From positions 1 to 64,000 of the forward strand of contig NZ_FQZB01000020.1 of the NCBI RefSeq assembly GCF_900141845.1: a stretch of 64,000 bases of DNA, given 5' to 3'. The notes under the pieces are model-generated. The model had not been told where the DNA came from, ran no database searches, and saw only the letters and a list, made by a program, of their open reading frames with translations. Shown here in pieces: positions 51,601 through 60,540 of the stretch. A program made the translations under genes and the position numbers. Source of the stretch: Clostridium cavendishii DSM 21758 (GTDB lineage Bacteria > Bacillota > Clostridia > Clostridiales > Clostridiaceae). Positions within the stretch are counted from its first letter, which is position 1; each line of letters opens with the position of its first letter.

Positions 51601-52047
51601 TTATTTGGTAGGAACAATAACAACTTTCATTTTTGCACTTACTTCTGGATATAGCTTTAATTCTATGTTATAAGTTCCTGCCAGCTTTATTGTATCCATC
51701 ACTAATTTCTTTTTATCTACTTCTATCTTATATTGTTTAGTTATTTCTTCTGCAACATCTTTGCTTGTTATTGCCCCAAATAGCTTTCCATTTTCCCCTG
51801 ATTTAGCTTGTATTGTAACTTCTTTGTTTTTAAGTTCTTCCGCTAATTTTTGAGCTGCTTCTATTTCAGCAGTTTTCTTTCTTCTTTCTGTTTCTTTTTT
51901 AGCATTTAATACATGTAAATTTGCATCAGTTGCTTCTTCAGCTAATTTCCTTGGGAATAAATAATTTCTCGCATATCCATCAGATGCATTTATAACATCA
52001 CCTTTTTTACCCATCTTTTTAACATCTTGTAATAATATAACTTTCAT
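51601..52047 (-). CDS. rplI: 50S ribosomal protein L9
   Basis: 148 residues from the ATG at 52045-52047 (MKVILLQDVKKMGKKGD), one base after the gdpP stop, with AAGGTGA inside the end of gdpP. The N-terminal rRNA-binding domain and the long connecting helix (ERRKKTAEIEAAQKLAEELK, about 60-80) are typical. Translational coupling with gdpP is likely. Confidence 0.97.
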   Translation of the reverse strand: MKVILLQDVKKMGKKGDVINASDGYARNYLFPRKLAEEATDANLHVLNAKKETERRKKTAEIEAAQKLAEELKNKEVTIQAKSGENGKLFGAITSKDVAEEITKQYKIEVDKKKLVMDTIKLAGTYNIELKLYPEVSAKMKVVIVPTK

Positions 52048-52048
52048 T

Positions 52049-54004
52049 CTAGTCACCTTCCTTTAAATATTTAGATATAGCATCTTTTAGTCTGTTTTTT
52101 GCTTCCTCCATATCTATATTTTCAAGCTTTGCACCAGCCATTGTCATATGACCGCCACCACCTAAGGCTTCTAAAACTACTTGAACATTTACATCTCCAA
52201 GCGACCTTCCACTTATATATATGTCACTATCTATTTTAACAAATACAAAGGATGCTTGAATACCTGTAATATTTAGTAGTTCATCCGCAGCTTGGGCAGC
52301 CAACACAGTTTGTGTTATATTTGGTGGACAAACGGCAATTGCCATATTATTTTCCACTTCTGCTGATTTAACAATATTAGCTTTAGCAATAAAACTTTCA
52401 AAATCATTACTAAACATTTTTTTAATGTCTATAGTATCAGCTCCAAGTCTTCTCAAAAAAGATGCTGCTTCGAAAGTCCTTACCCCAGTTTTGAAGTGAA
52501 AATTCTTAGTGTCCATACAAATTCCTGCAAGTAATCCTTCTGCTTCTATTTGAGATAGTTTTGGTCTATCTAACATGTATTGAACCATTTCTGCTACAAG
52601 CTCTGAAGTTGAAGAAGCATAGACCTCAATATAGTTAAGAAGTGCCCCCTCAATGTAGTCAGGACTTCTTCTATGATGGTCTATTATTACCACCTTTTTA
52701 GCCTTATTAATTATTTCTTTATCCTGTACATAATTTTTACTATGTACATCAACTATTATAATTAATGTATCATCATCTATTTTACCATAAACTTCTTCTG
52801 ATTTTACAAATAAATCTGCATATTCTGACTTTACTTTTAATTTTTCTAAAAAGAAATCTACAGCCTTAATATCTTCATTTAAAATAATTTTGCATGGTTT
52901 ACCTAACTGTTTTATAACAGAACTTATTCCAACAGCTGCTCCTAAGCAATCCATATCAGGATTTTTATGACCCATTATATAAACTTTATTACTCTCATAA
53001 ACTAAATCTTTTAATGCATGAGCCACTACCCTAACCCTGACTCTAGTTCTCTTTTCTAATTCTTTAGTATTTCCACCAAAGAAGGATATGCTATCTCTCT
53101 TTTTTACAACAGCTTGGTCTCCGCCTCTACCTAATGCCAATTCTTTAGCCGTTACTGCATAGTTCTGGTTTTGCATTGGAGTATCTCCTCCTCTACCAAC
53201 GCCTATGCTTAAAGTAACCTCCATTTTATTTCCTAAATTAATGTCTCTTATAGAATCTAAAATATCAAACTTTTTATTTATTTCAGATTCAATAACTTTA
53301 TCATCTACTGATAATATATATTTATTATTGTCATATTTTTTTATCATTGCTTTTAAGTTATTTGCATAGCTGTTTATTGCTGTTTCTATTTCTGCAATTA
53401 GCAATGGAGCTTTTATTTCTTCTATAGTTTTAATTACTTCGTTTAAGTTATCTAATTCTATTAAAACTATACTTTCCTTAGTTCCTTCTGTTAAATAAGT
53501 TACGTCATTGAAATAAACCACACTAAAGTTAATATCATCATCTATTTTAATTTTATCTCCATATACCTCATATATAGATTTTTTAAATTTTATTTTTTGA
53601 ATATATTTTTTATCCCATTTTAAAAGAGTATCTAGTTTTATCCCTCTAGCTAGCATTGCTAAATTGCTTCCTATTCCATTTTCAACATTAAAAGCTTCTC
53701 TAAACTTTTTATTATACCAAATAACTTCTCCATCATGTTTTACTATTGTTAATGGATATATATAATTTAATAAATTTTTTTCTAAAGACTCTTCTATTGT
53801 ATTATTTATATTACTAACTTTAACTTTTAATTTATTTTCATTTAACACAGAGATATTCCATCTATATTGTAAAAAAACAATGTACATACCTAATAGAAGT
53901 AATGATATTTCTTTAAGCTTAAACACCCAAAGTAATACAGCTATACCTAGAATAATTATAGAATAAATCCTTACTCTATTTTTTTTATATTTATTCCTTT
54001 TCAT
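52049..54004 (-). CDS. gdpP: Cyclic-di-AMP phosphodiesterase GdpP
   Basis: 651 residues from the ATG at 54002-54004, which has AAAGGAGA; an upstream ATG is weaker. Two N-terminal helices (about 13-50), a PAS-like domain (about 80-130), a degenerate GGDEF domain (about 170-295), and the DHH/DHHA1 phosphodiesterase with GHKNPDMD (about 345-352), VDVHS and DHH (about 442-444). It lowers c-di-AMP and so affects cell-wall and osmotic balance. The yybS-gdpP-rplI order is conserved in Firmicutes. Confidence 0.93.
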   Translation of the reverse strand: MKRNKYKKNRVRIYSIIILGIAVLLWVFKLKEISLLLLGMYIVFLQYRWNISVLNENKLKVKVSNINNTIEESLEKNLLNYIYPLTIVKHDGEVIWYNKKFREAFNVENGIGSNLAMLARGIKLDTLLKWDKKYIQKIKFKKSIYEVYGDKIKIDDDINFSVVYFNDVTYLTEGTKESIVLIELDNLNEVIKTIEEIKAPLLIAEIETAINSYANNLKAMIKKYDNNKYILSVDDKVIESEINKKFDILDSIRDINLGNKMEVTLSIGVGRGGDTPMQNQNYAVTAKELALGRGGDQAVVKKRDSISFFGGNTKELEKRTRVRVRVVAHALKDLVYESNKVYIMGHKNPDMDCLGAAVGISSVIKQLGKPCKIILNEDIKAVDFFLEKLKVKSEYADLFVKSEEVYGKIDDDTLIIIVDVHSKNYVQDKEIINKAKKVVIIDHHRRSPDYIEGALLNYIEVYASSTSELVAEMVQYMLDRPKLSQIEAEGLLAGICMDTKNFHFKTGVRTFEAASFLRRLGADTIDIKKMFSNDFESFIAKANIVKSAEVENNMAIAVCPPNITQTVLAAQAADELLNITGIQASFVFVKIDSDIYISGRSLGDVNVQVVLEALGGGGHMTMAGAKLENIDMEEAKNRLKDAISKYLKEGD

Positions 54005-54037
54005 AAACTGTCTCCTTTTTAACATTACTTATAAAAC

Positions 54038-55045
54038 CTATTTTTTTAATGTTTTATTTTTGAATTTATTTCTAATAGCATTTCCTAAACTATTTGGATC
54101 AATACCTCTTATATCTATAATTAAATCTATTACACCAAGGAAGAATGTCATTTTAATCATTTGAGTCATAAATAATAGAACAATAAAGAATATAAATAGT
54201 CCTTGTTTCATTTTATGTTTATCAACTAACATAAAATATAAAATTGAAATTCCTTGAACCACCATTACAATAGCAAATGATAAATATACACTATTATAGA
54301 TATAGTTACCAATATTAATATCTTTTGATATTAATAAAATACCTATACAACAAAGAGCTATCATACCTGCTCCTAATCTATTATCCACATACCAATTAGA
54401 GAATTTAGGCATAGGTTTCATATTTATATCAAACTTTTTCCCAACTTTTTTAGTAATTATAATATTCAAGAACGCATATAAAATACTACTTATAAAAATA
54501 AACCCTGGTAAAAAATATAATATTGTATTTACATCAATAGAATTTATTAATTCCAAGGTCATATTATATTGTTCCTGATTTGTGATTAAAGCCTTACTTG
54601 ATTCAAAAGAACTTTTTAACAAATCTAATTGTTCTTTTATTAAACTGTATATATCTTTACCAATAAAACCATATATATATATAGCTCCATCAATAACTGA
54701 TCCTAAAAATATTGCTAATGTCATGAACAACAATGTTTTTCCAGCACTCATATTTCGTTCTATGCATATTCCCAAAATTATACCCATAATATAAAACATA
54801 ATAACGGAACCAACCGCTATTATAGGATTAAATATAATTGAAGTTAGCATTAGTGTTACTATAGACGATAATAATGTTGTTCTATGCTTGTGTCTAATAT
54901 ATAAAATAGTTATAGGTATAGATATTACAAACTTTCCAATACCTGAAAGTCCAGGTACTCCCATAGACAAAATTATCAGAACACACACTAAAGCTGAAAT
55001 AATAGCCGCCTCTACTATCGATTTAGTATTTTTTATATTATCCAT
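54038..55045 (-). CDS. DUF2232 membrane protein (YybS-like)
   Basis: 335 residues with about eight helices; VGSVIMFYIMGIILGICIERN and LGAGMIALCCIGILL are typical core segments. The position directly before gdpP is the conserved place of yybS. Function is not established; ECF-transporter-like membrane folds have been suggested for the family. GGAGG five bases before the ATG. Confidence 0.85.
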   Translation of the reverse strand: MDNIKNTKSIVEAAIISALVCVLIILSMGVPGLSGIGKFVISIPITILYIRHKHRTTLLSSIVTLMLTSIIFNPIIAVGSVIMFYIMGIILGICIERNMSAGKTLLFMTLAIFLGSVIDGAIYIYGFIGKDIYSLIKEQLDLLKSSFESSKALITNQEQYNMTLELINSIDVNTILYFLPGFIFISSILYAFLNIIITKKVGKKFDINMKPMPKFSNWYVDNRLGAGMIALCCIGILLISKDINIGNYIYNSVYLSFAIVMVVQGISILYFMLVDKHKMKQGLFIFFIVLLFMTQMIKMTFFLGVIDLIIDIRGIDPNSLGNAIRNKFKNKTLKK

Positions 55046-55068
55046 TTTTTCCTCCGAATTAAATCCAT

Positions 55069-55386
55069 CTAATTTCTTTCTTTTAAATGATTGTATAGCT
55101 TAGTCAAATTTTTTCCTTCCTTTTCAAAGTTATCTTCTTCAACTATCCCTACCTTTAAATTTTTCTTCATTGTTTCATCTATTTCTATGTGCGAATATCC
55201 AAGTTTATCACCAAGCATATATAGTATTATTATTCCATTTGATATGCATTCTAGAATAGAATTTTTAGCAACATTACTTCCTCTTGTTAAAAGCATAAAT
55301 AAATCTCCTATAACACATAGAAGCTGAGCTTTTAGTTGTTCAATTATTTTTATATCTGACATTATGTTAAACTCATCTTTCCTCAT
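55069..55386 (-). CDS. MazG-like family protein
   Basis: 105 residues, all-helical. GYSHIEIDETMKKNLKVGIVEED near the C-terminal half recalls the all-alpha NTP pyrophosphohydrolase fold, but the N-terminal EExxE metal site is not evident, so activity is doubtful. First gene of the DUF2232-gdpP-rplI-lonC unit, expressed from a good promoter (55433-55461). Start ATG with AAGGGGG. Confidence 0.7.
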   Translation of the reverse strand: MRKDEFNIMSDIKIIEQLKAQLLCVIGDLFMLLTRGSNVAKNSILECISNGIIILYMLGDKLGYSHIEIDETMKKNLKVGIVEEDNFEKEGKNLTKLYNHLKERN

Positions 55387-55432
55387 ACCAATACCCCCTT
55401 AAGTTATACTATTTTCTTAATAGTATACTTAT

Positions 55433-55461
55433 ATTTTAGTTATTTTTGCATTTTAATGCAA
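55433..55461 (-). promoter_or_regulatory. SigA promoter of the MazG-like/DUF2232/gdpP unit
   Basis: Minus-strand TTGCAT (55456-55461), 17 bp, TAAAAT (55433-55438). A hairpin at 55400-55430 (AAGTTATACTATT / AATAGTATACTT, one bulge) begins at the expected start site. Confidence 0.65.
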
Positions 55462-55847
55462 TAAGTATATTTATCTACTAATAATACATTTAAAATAATA
55501 ATATTTTATTATTATTTTAAGGGTCTTCTTTCAAAATCTTATTACTTTCTCTTTTTATCTTTAAATGATTGAAAATAATTTAATATATTTATTACAATTT
55601 AAAATCTACATTTATCCTAATATAATTATTAAACACATAAACACAAAATAAAAATGTCATTAAATTTAATCTGTAGAAATTGTACTACAATATATATTTA
55701 TAAGACTTATTAATTTTATTATAATATCTATTATTTCTTTTATAATACTATGAACTATCAATATAACTATAAAAAATCTCATAATTCCCTATATATTGAA
55801 AATGAGTCTTGAAAAACATAGTTTTCAAGACTCATTTAAACCTAACA
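55462..55847. other. Long AT-rich gap with orphan palindrome and a repeated 18-mer
   Basis: No plausible ORF. Contents: TTTAAAATCTACATTTAT at 55598-55615, repeated exactly at 61257-61274; and a 16-bp hairpin at 55800-55815 / 55822-55837 (loop ACATAG) without a T run on either side, so not a usual terminator. Confidence 0.6.
55598..55615 (+). repeat. Intergenic repeat copy A
   Basis: 18 bases identical to 61257-61274. Similarity continues with gaps for about 60 bases (TAATA, TTAAACA and TTTAATCT recur in order), suggesting a diverged duplicated element. Confidence 0.5.
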
Positions 55848-55875
55848 TAAAAGCCCCCGACCAAAGTCAGGGGCT
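55848..55875 (-). terminator. rpsF-ssb-rpsR terminator
   Basis: GC-rich stem AGCCCCTGAC / GTCGGGGGCT on the minus strand (55866-55875 with 55852-55861), tail TTTTATG. Confidence 0.9.
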
Positions 55876-55885
55876 ATAAACCATC

Positions 55886-56134
55886 CTAGTCTGTTGAGAA
55901 TGGTAATAATGCTATGTTTCTTGATCTCTTTATAGCGTCAGTTAGTTGTCTTTGGTGCTTAGCACAAGTACCTGAAATTCTTCTTGGTAATATCTTACCT
56001 CTTTCAGTAACGTACTTTCTTAGTTTAGTAACATCTTTGTAATCTATAGCTTCAGCTTTTTCTACACAGAATGCACAAACTTTTCTCTTAGATCTTCTAA
56101 CTCTTGGGCCGCCTTTTTTCATTTCTCTGCTCAT
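55886..56134 (-). CDS. rpsR: 30S ribosomal protein S18
   Basis: 82 residues. RKVCAFCVEKAEAIDYKDV holds the zinc-type cysteine pair typical of C+ S18, followed by the conserved RGKILPRRISGTCAKHQRQL. Last gene of the rpsF-ssb-rpsR operon. Confidence 0.97.
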   Translation of the reverse strand: MSREMKKGGPRVRRSKRKVCAFCVEKAEAIDYKDVTKLRKYVTERGKILPRRISGTCAKHQRQLTDAIKRSRNIALLPFSTD

Positions 56135-56161
56135 TTTTTTCCCTCCTTACCTATTTTAAAA

Positions 56162-56620
56162 TTAGAATGGAATGTCTCCATCATCAATTGGTGTCATATC
56201 ATCATCATATGATGGTTGACTAAATGAGTTATTTGGCGTATCAAAACCTGATGGTGTAAATCCATTTGAATTATTATGGTTTTGAGAATCTCTTCCTCCA
56301 CCATTTGATGAACCTATGAACTCGAAAGTATCTACTATTATGTCAGTAGTATATCTCTTTGTTCCATCTTTAGCATCATAGCTACCTGTTTGAATACTTC
56401 CTGTAACAGCTAACTGTCTACCTTTAGTTAGGTATTGAGCTATCATTTCACCAGTTTTCCCAAATGCTATACAATTTATAAAATCTGCTTCTGGCTGACC
56501 TTCTCTTTTAAACTGTCTGTTAACAGCAAGAGTAAATCTTGTAACAGCTGTGCCGCTACCTGCCGCAAATCTTAAATCAGGATCTTTTGTAAGTCTGCCA
56601 ATAAGTATAACTTTATTCAT
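56162..56620 (-). CDS. ssb: Single-stranded DNA-binding protein
   Basis: 152 residues: OB fold (about 1-105) starting MNKVILIGRLTKDPDLR, a flexible Asn/Ser/Gly linker, and the acidic tip DDGDIPF that recruits partner proteins. AGAGGTGG precedes the ATG. Confidence 0.97.
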   Translation of the reverse strand: MNKVILIGRLTKDPDLRFAAGSGTAVTRFTLAVNRQFKREGQPEADFINCIAFGKTGEMIAQYLTKGRQLAVTGSIQTGSYDAKDGTKRYTTDIIVDTFEFIGSSNGGGRDSQNHNNSNGFTPSGFDTPNNSFSQPSYDDDMTPIDDGDIPF

Positions 56621-56634
56621 TTAGATACCACCTC

Positions 56635-56922
56635 TTACTTTTCTTCTTTAACGATAATGTGTCTGATAACACCGTCAGTGATTCTGAATATTCTGTCTAA
56701 CTCTTTTGGTAATTCAGGACCTGCAGTAAAGTTTATTAAAGTGTAGTAACCTTCGTTAACTTTTTTGATTTCGTAAGCAAGTTTTCTCTTACCCCAGTCA
56801 TCAACATTGTCAACTGTTCCTCCACCATTTTCTATAACACCCTTAAATTTTTCAACAGCTGCTTTATTAGCTTCTGCATCTAATGATGGGTGCATTACGA
56901 ATATAGTTTCGTATTTTCTCAT
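56635..56922 (-). CDS. rpsF: 30S ribosomal protein S6
   Basis: 95 residues beginning MRKYETIFVMHP. Tandem ATGs at 56925 and 56922 follow GGAGGTGAAA; the second has the better spacing and gives the usual S6 start. A GTG one codon further upstream lies in the SD. Promoter at 56985-57013. Confidence 0.95.
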   Translation of the reverse strand: MRKYETIFVMHPSLDAEANKAAVEKFKGVIENGGGTVDNVDDWGKRKLAYEIKKVNEGYYTLINFTAGPELPKELDRIFRITDGVIRHIIVKEEK

Positions 56923-56936
56923 CATTTTCACCTCCT

Positions 56937-56971
56937 CCCTCTGGCCTATGGCTGTGCTTTACACAGCAGGG
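56937..56971 (-). promoter_or_regulatory. Structured rpsF leader
   Basis: On the mRNA CCCT and CTGTG (from 56971) pair with CACAG and AGGG (to 56937), leaving a CC-containing bulge, just before GGAGG. Its position matches the S6:S18 autoregulatory hairpin known in other bacteria, but the exact motif is not a clear match. Confidence 0.35.
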
Positions 56972-56984
56972 ATTACAATATATG

Positions 56985-57013
56985 ATTTTATCACTTATTT
57001 TGAATTATTGCAA
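56985..57013 (-). promoter_or_regulatory. SigA promoter of rpsF operon
   Basis: Minus-strand TTGCAA (57008-57013), 17 bp, TAAAAT (56985-56990). Confidence 0.7.
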
Positions 57014-57072
57014 GTAATTTTAAATTCCAATTTTTAAATTGAACTTTAAAAATTGGAATCTTAACTTAATTA

Positions 57073-57264
57073 CTATTCACTTATCTTTATAACTTTTTTC
57101 GCATCCTTTTGAAATTTAACCCTAGGTAGCATAACAAGTCTTCCACAGCCAACACATTTTATTTTTATATCTGCGCCAACTCTTATAATTTCCCATTCAT
57201 AACTGCCACAAGGATGTTGCTTTTTCATCTTTACAATATCACCAAGTTCAAAATTTTCAACCAC
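57073..57264 (-). CDS. DUF951 family protein
   Basis: 63 residues, GTG start supported by AGAGGTG. KKQHPCGSYEW and KCVGCGRLVMLPR contain three cysteines arranged like a small zinc ribbon; the family is widespread and of unknown function, usually near the ssb/rpsR region and MscS. Follows the MscS gene by 14 bases. Confidence 0.9.
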   Translation of the reverse strand: MVENFELGDIVKMKKQHPCGSYEWEIIRVGADIKIKCVGCGRLVMLPRVKFQKDAKKVIKISE

Positions 57265-57278
57265 TTAAGTCACCTCTT

Positions 57279-58157
57279 TTACCCTTCATTAATGATATAT
57301 CTTTTTTCATAAGGCATTTTTATATCATTTCTATTAAACTCAACTAGTATTTCTTTTCTAATTTCTCTTTCTGCTACAGCTTGTGTGGACGCTTTTGCTT
57401 TTCCCATAACTCGAATAGTCATACCTGAAGCATTTAGAGAATTTATACCTAAAACCTTTGGATTTTCTGTAATATTATCATTAGTTAATGAGTATCTATC
57501 ACAAACTTTATTAATTATTTCAATAGTCTTGTCTATACTTTCAGTATAATCTATATTAACATCCACAATAAATCTACTATCGCTTTTAGAATGATTTGTT
57601 ACAGTTGTTATACTACCATTTGGTATTATATGGACTGCTCCAGAAGCATCTTTCAAAACAGTGGTTCTTATACCTAAAGATTCTACTTCACCACTAAAAT
57701 TTCCTATAGTTACGCTATCTCCTACAGCATATTGATCTTCAAATAATATAGATATACCATTTATAACATCTTTAACTAAGCTTTGAGCTCCGAAACCGAC
57801 AGCTACACCACTTATAGATGCAAAAGTTAATGATATTCCTCCAAATATATTTGTAAGTATAGCCGCAATACCAAAAAAGTAAACAGTATATTTTAATATA
57901 CTTTTTAATAGCTCACCTAAAGTATTGGCCTTTTTTGTATCCATCGAAAATCTTCTTGTACTTTCAACTTGTTTATCAACCATCTTTTGAATAATTGAAT
58001 TACCTATTTTAATAGTTATACACATAAGTATACAAATACCTATTATTTGTACTGCCTTTTCTGCTATGTGTTCTAGTGTATCCATACTTATCGGTATACC
58101 TCCAATTGTAATTTGTCTATTATCTAAATCTAGCATAAATAAAGTTTTAAAATTCAA
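57279..58157 (-). CDS. Small-conductance mechanosensitive channel (MscS family)
   Basis: 292 residues: three N-terminal helices (about 30-50, 85-105, 110-130), the pore-lining GVAVGFGAQSLVKDVINGISIL at about 125-146, then the beta domain with IRTTVLKDASGAVHIIPNG. The start is probably TTG at 58155-58157 with GGCGGTGAT; the following ATG has no SD. Releases solutes on osmotic downshock. Forms a unit with DUF951. Confidence 0.9.
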   Translation of the reverse strand: MNFKTLFMLDLDNRQITIGGIPISMDTLEHIAEKAVQIIGICILMCITIKIGNSIIQKMVDKQVESTRRFSMDTKKANTLGELLKSILKYTVYFFGIAAILTNIFGGISLTFASISGVAVGFGAQSLVKDVINGISILFEDQYAVGDSVTIGNFSGEVESLGIRTTVLKDASGAVHIIPNGSITTVTNHSKSDSRFIVDVNIDYTESIDKTIEIINKVCDRYSLTNDNITENPKVLGINSLNASGMTIRVMGKAKASTQAVAEREIRKEILVEFNRNDIKMPYEKRYIINEG

Positions 58158-58215
58158 TATATCACCGCCTAAAAAAGTCTCTTAATTTATATTATGCCAA
58201 GTAGGCTTGTTTTAA

Positions 58216-58461
58216 TTATTTATAAATAGAAAACCCATTTGAACTTATTTCATATATATTCTTAAACGATATTTTTTTATCTTCTATTATATTATTTATC
58301 TTTTCAAGTTCTTCTTCATTAAATAAAGCACAAATTCCACAGCTTTGAGTTATCTGTGTAGGTGTTGGCATCATAGTCATATTAATAGATTTATTTTTAA
58401 GAATTTCTTCTCCCCTAACAGCATCATTAGTATTTTTAAATACCATTATATATCTTTTCAT
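58216..58461 (-). CDS. DUF3343 domain protein
   Basis: 81 residues from the ATG at 58459-58461 (AGAGGTG upstream; an earlier GTG is less likely). MKRYIMVFKNTNDAVRGEEIL and TQSCGICALF with a CxxC-like pair are typical of DUF3343, proposed to act in sulfur or selenium transfer because it co-occurs with class V aminotransferases. Here such an aminotransferase is encoded divergently at 59291. Confidence 0.85.
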   Translation of the reverse strand: MKRYIMVFKNTNDAVRGEEILKNKSINMTMMPTPTQITQSCGICALFNEEELEKINNIIEDKKISFKNIYEISSNGFSIYK

Positions 58462-58639
58462 AATTTTCACCTCTTACTAATATTCCTTAGCTTTTTATAG
58501 TATATATCAATTATAATAATAATAAAAGTTGTTAACATAGTTTTATTATATTAATATATAATAAAGTAATGAAATTTTTATCTATTTATTTTATAATTAA
58601 AGATGCAGTGTTTTTTAATAATTTTGAGGGAGATTTAAA

Positions 58640-59287
58640 ATGAATAATATTAGCTTTTTTATACACGCAATTGTAGCGGGCTTTGGCTGGGGCTTTGTTG
58701 CTGCAATTCCACTTGGTCCCTCTGGAATGGAATCTATAAAACGTTCCTTATCTCATGGATTTCGTGAAGGATTCAAGGTTTCCGTTGGCGCAATAATTGC
58801 AGATTACTTTTATGTTTTATTAATAAATTTAGGTTTCTCTGCACTTTTAAGTGCAAATAAAAAATTAGAAGGATTATTTTGGATAATATCTGGTATAATA
58901 TTAATTTTATTTAATAAAATGTCTCACAAGTCAGATCATCCTATAGTAGATAGACTTACTAATCATAAGTATTCAGGTATGCTTAATGGGTTTTTAGTTA
59001 CATTTTTAAATCCAATGACCCCTTCTATGTGGTTGGTCTTAAGCGGGACCCTAATGACTACTTGGAGAACTAATGGATATCTCTTTTACGTAATAGCTTT
59101 ATGTAGTATGATGATCGGTGGCCTTTGTTGGTTTGCAATTTTAAACGTCTTGGCATCTAAAGGTATTAAGATATTAAAAGATGATATATCAGAAAAAACA
59201 TCTATAATAATGAAATATATCATGTTAGCTTTAGGTGTTGGTTTTATTGCTTACGGAACATTTTCACTATTATTTCAGGGGTGGTAA
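58640..59287 (+). CDS. LysE-family transporter
   Basis: 215 residues, about six helices. WGFVAAIPLGPSGMESIKRSL near the start is the family's first-helix motif (usually P-G-P), and FLNPMTPSMWLVLSG the fourth. Exports amino acids or related small molecules in characterised members. GGGAGAT precedes the ATG; the aminotransferase gene begins 3 bases after the stop. Confidence 0.85.
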   Translation: MNNISFFIHAIVAGFGWGFVAAIPLGPSGMESIKRSLSHGFREGFKVSVGAIIADYFYVLLINLGFSALLSANKKLEGLFWIISGIILILFNKMSHKSDHPIVDRLTNHKYSGMLNGFLVTFLNPMTPSMWLVLSGTLMTTWRTNGYLFYVIALCSMMIGGLCWFAILNVLASKGIKILKDDISEKTSIIMKYIMLALGVGFIAYGTFSLLFQGW

Positions 59288-59290
59288 CTA

Positions 59291-60460
59291 ATGAATATAT
59301 ATTTTGATAATGCAGCTACATCTTTTCCTAAACCACAAGAAGTTGTATCAGCTATAAATCAAACATTAACTTGTTTTGGTGGTAACTCTGGAAGAGGTTT
59401 TTCTAGTTTTACAATGGATAGTAATCGCATAATTTATAATTGTAGACATAAGTTATGTGATTTCTTCAACTTTAATATTGAAGAAAATGTAATATTTTCA
59501 AATAATATTACTACAGCTTTAAATATACTTTTACTTAGTATAGTGAAGCCAGACTGGCACATTATATCAACTTCTATGGAACATAATTCAGTACTTAGAC
59601 CTTTATTTAAATTAAGAGAAGACTTAAACATAGATTTATCTATAGTTAATGCAGATTCTACTGGCTTAATATCTATTGACAAAATTAAATCTAAAATTCA
59701 AGATAATACTAAATTGATTATCTTATCCCACAGTTCTAATTTAGTTGGAACTATACAACCTATAAAAGAATTAGGTCAAATTTGCAAGGATAAGGATATA
59801 TTTTTAATTTTAGATACAGCTCAAACTGCTGGTGTAATTGATATAGATATGAAGGATTTAAATGTAAGCGCTTTAGCATTTACCGGACATAAATCTTTAC
59901 TTGGGCCTCAGGGCATTGGTGGATTTTTAATTAGTGATGATTTAGAAAGAATTTCTAAACCTGTTCTGGTAGGAGGTACTGGAAGCGACTCACATTCAAC
60001 AATAACTCCAAATTTTATGCCTGATAAATTTGAATGTGGAACTTTAAATACTCCTGGAATAAGTGGCTTATCTGCCGGAATTGATTTTATATCAAAAGAA
60101 GGTTTAAACACTATAAGAGAAAAAGAAGAATTCTTATGTGATGAAGCTATGAAAGTTCTATTAGATTTTGATAAAATAAAATTATATGGTCCTACTAATG
60201 TAGCTTTAAAGACTTCTACAATTGCATTTAATATAGATGGTTTTGATGCTTCTCAGATAGGTTTCTATTTAGATAAAGAATTTAATATAGTTACTCGAAC
60301 TGGGTTACATTGTGCACCACTAGCACATAAAACTATAGGAACCTTTCCAAATGGTACAGTTAGAATAAGTCTTGGTTACTTTAATACAGTTTCAGAAATT
60401 AAATACTTTAAAGAATGCATAAATAAAATTATTAAGCTTAAAAATCCTAGTTTATTTTAA
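59291..60460 (+). CDS. Class V aminotransferase, cysteine desulfurase-like
   Basis: 389-residue PLP enzyme. YFDNAATSFPKP at the N-terminus, the lysine motif FTGHKSLLGPQG (PLP Lys about 201) and the C-terminal loop TRTGLHCAPLAHKTIGT with the active cysteine in GLHC. This matches the IscS/SufS-like subgroup found with DUF3343 genes, probably mobilising sulfur or selenium from Cys/Sec. Overlapping context with LysE suggests co-transcription. Confidence 0.9.
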   Translation: MNIYFDNAATSFPKPQEVVSAINQTLTCFGGNSGRGFSSFTMDSNRIIYNCRHKLCDFFNFNIEENVIFSNNITTALNILLLSIVKPDWHIISTSMEHNSVLRPLFKLREDLNIDLSIVNADSTGLISIDKIKSKIQDNTKLIILSHSSNLVGTIQPIKELGQICKDKDIFLILDTAQTAGVIDIDMKDLNVSALAFTGHKSLLGPQGIGGFLISDDLERISKPVLVGGTGSDSHSTITPNFMPDKFECGTLNTPGISGLSAGIDFISKEGLNTIREKEEFLCDEAMKVLLDFDKIKLYGPTNVALKTSTIAFNIDGFDASQIGFYLDKEFNIVTRTGLHCAPLAHKTIGTFPNGTVRISLGYFNTVSEIKYFKECINKIIKLKNPSLF

Positions 60461-60478
60461 CTAGGATTTTTATTTTTA
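60441..60478 (+). terminator. Aminotransferase terminator
   Basis: 12-bp stem AAAATCCTAGTT / AACTAGGATTTT (60441-60452, 60459-60470), tail TATTTTTA. Confidence 0.85.
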
Positions 60479-60540
60479 ATGCCCATTTTTGAATAAATAC
60501 CTCTTTTTATGGAAATAATTACATTAAAGGAGGTTTTTCT

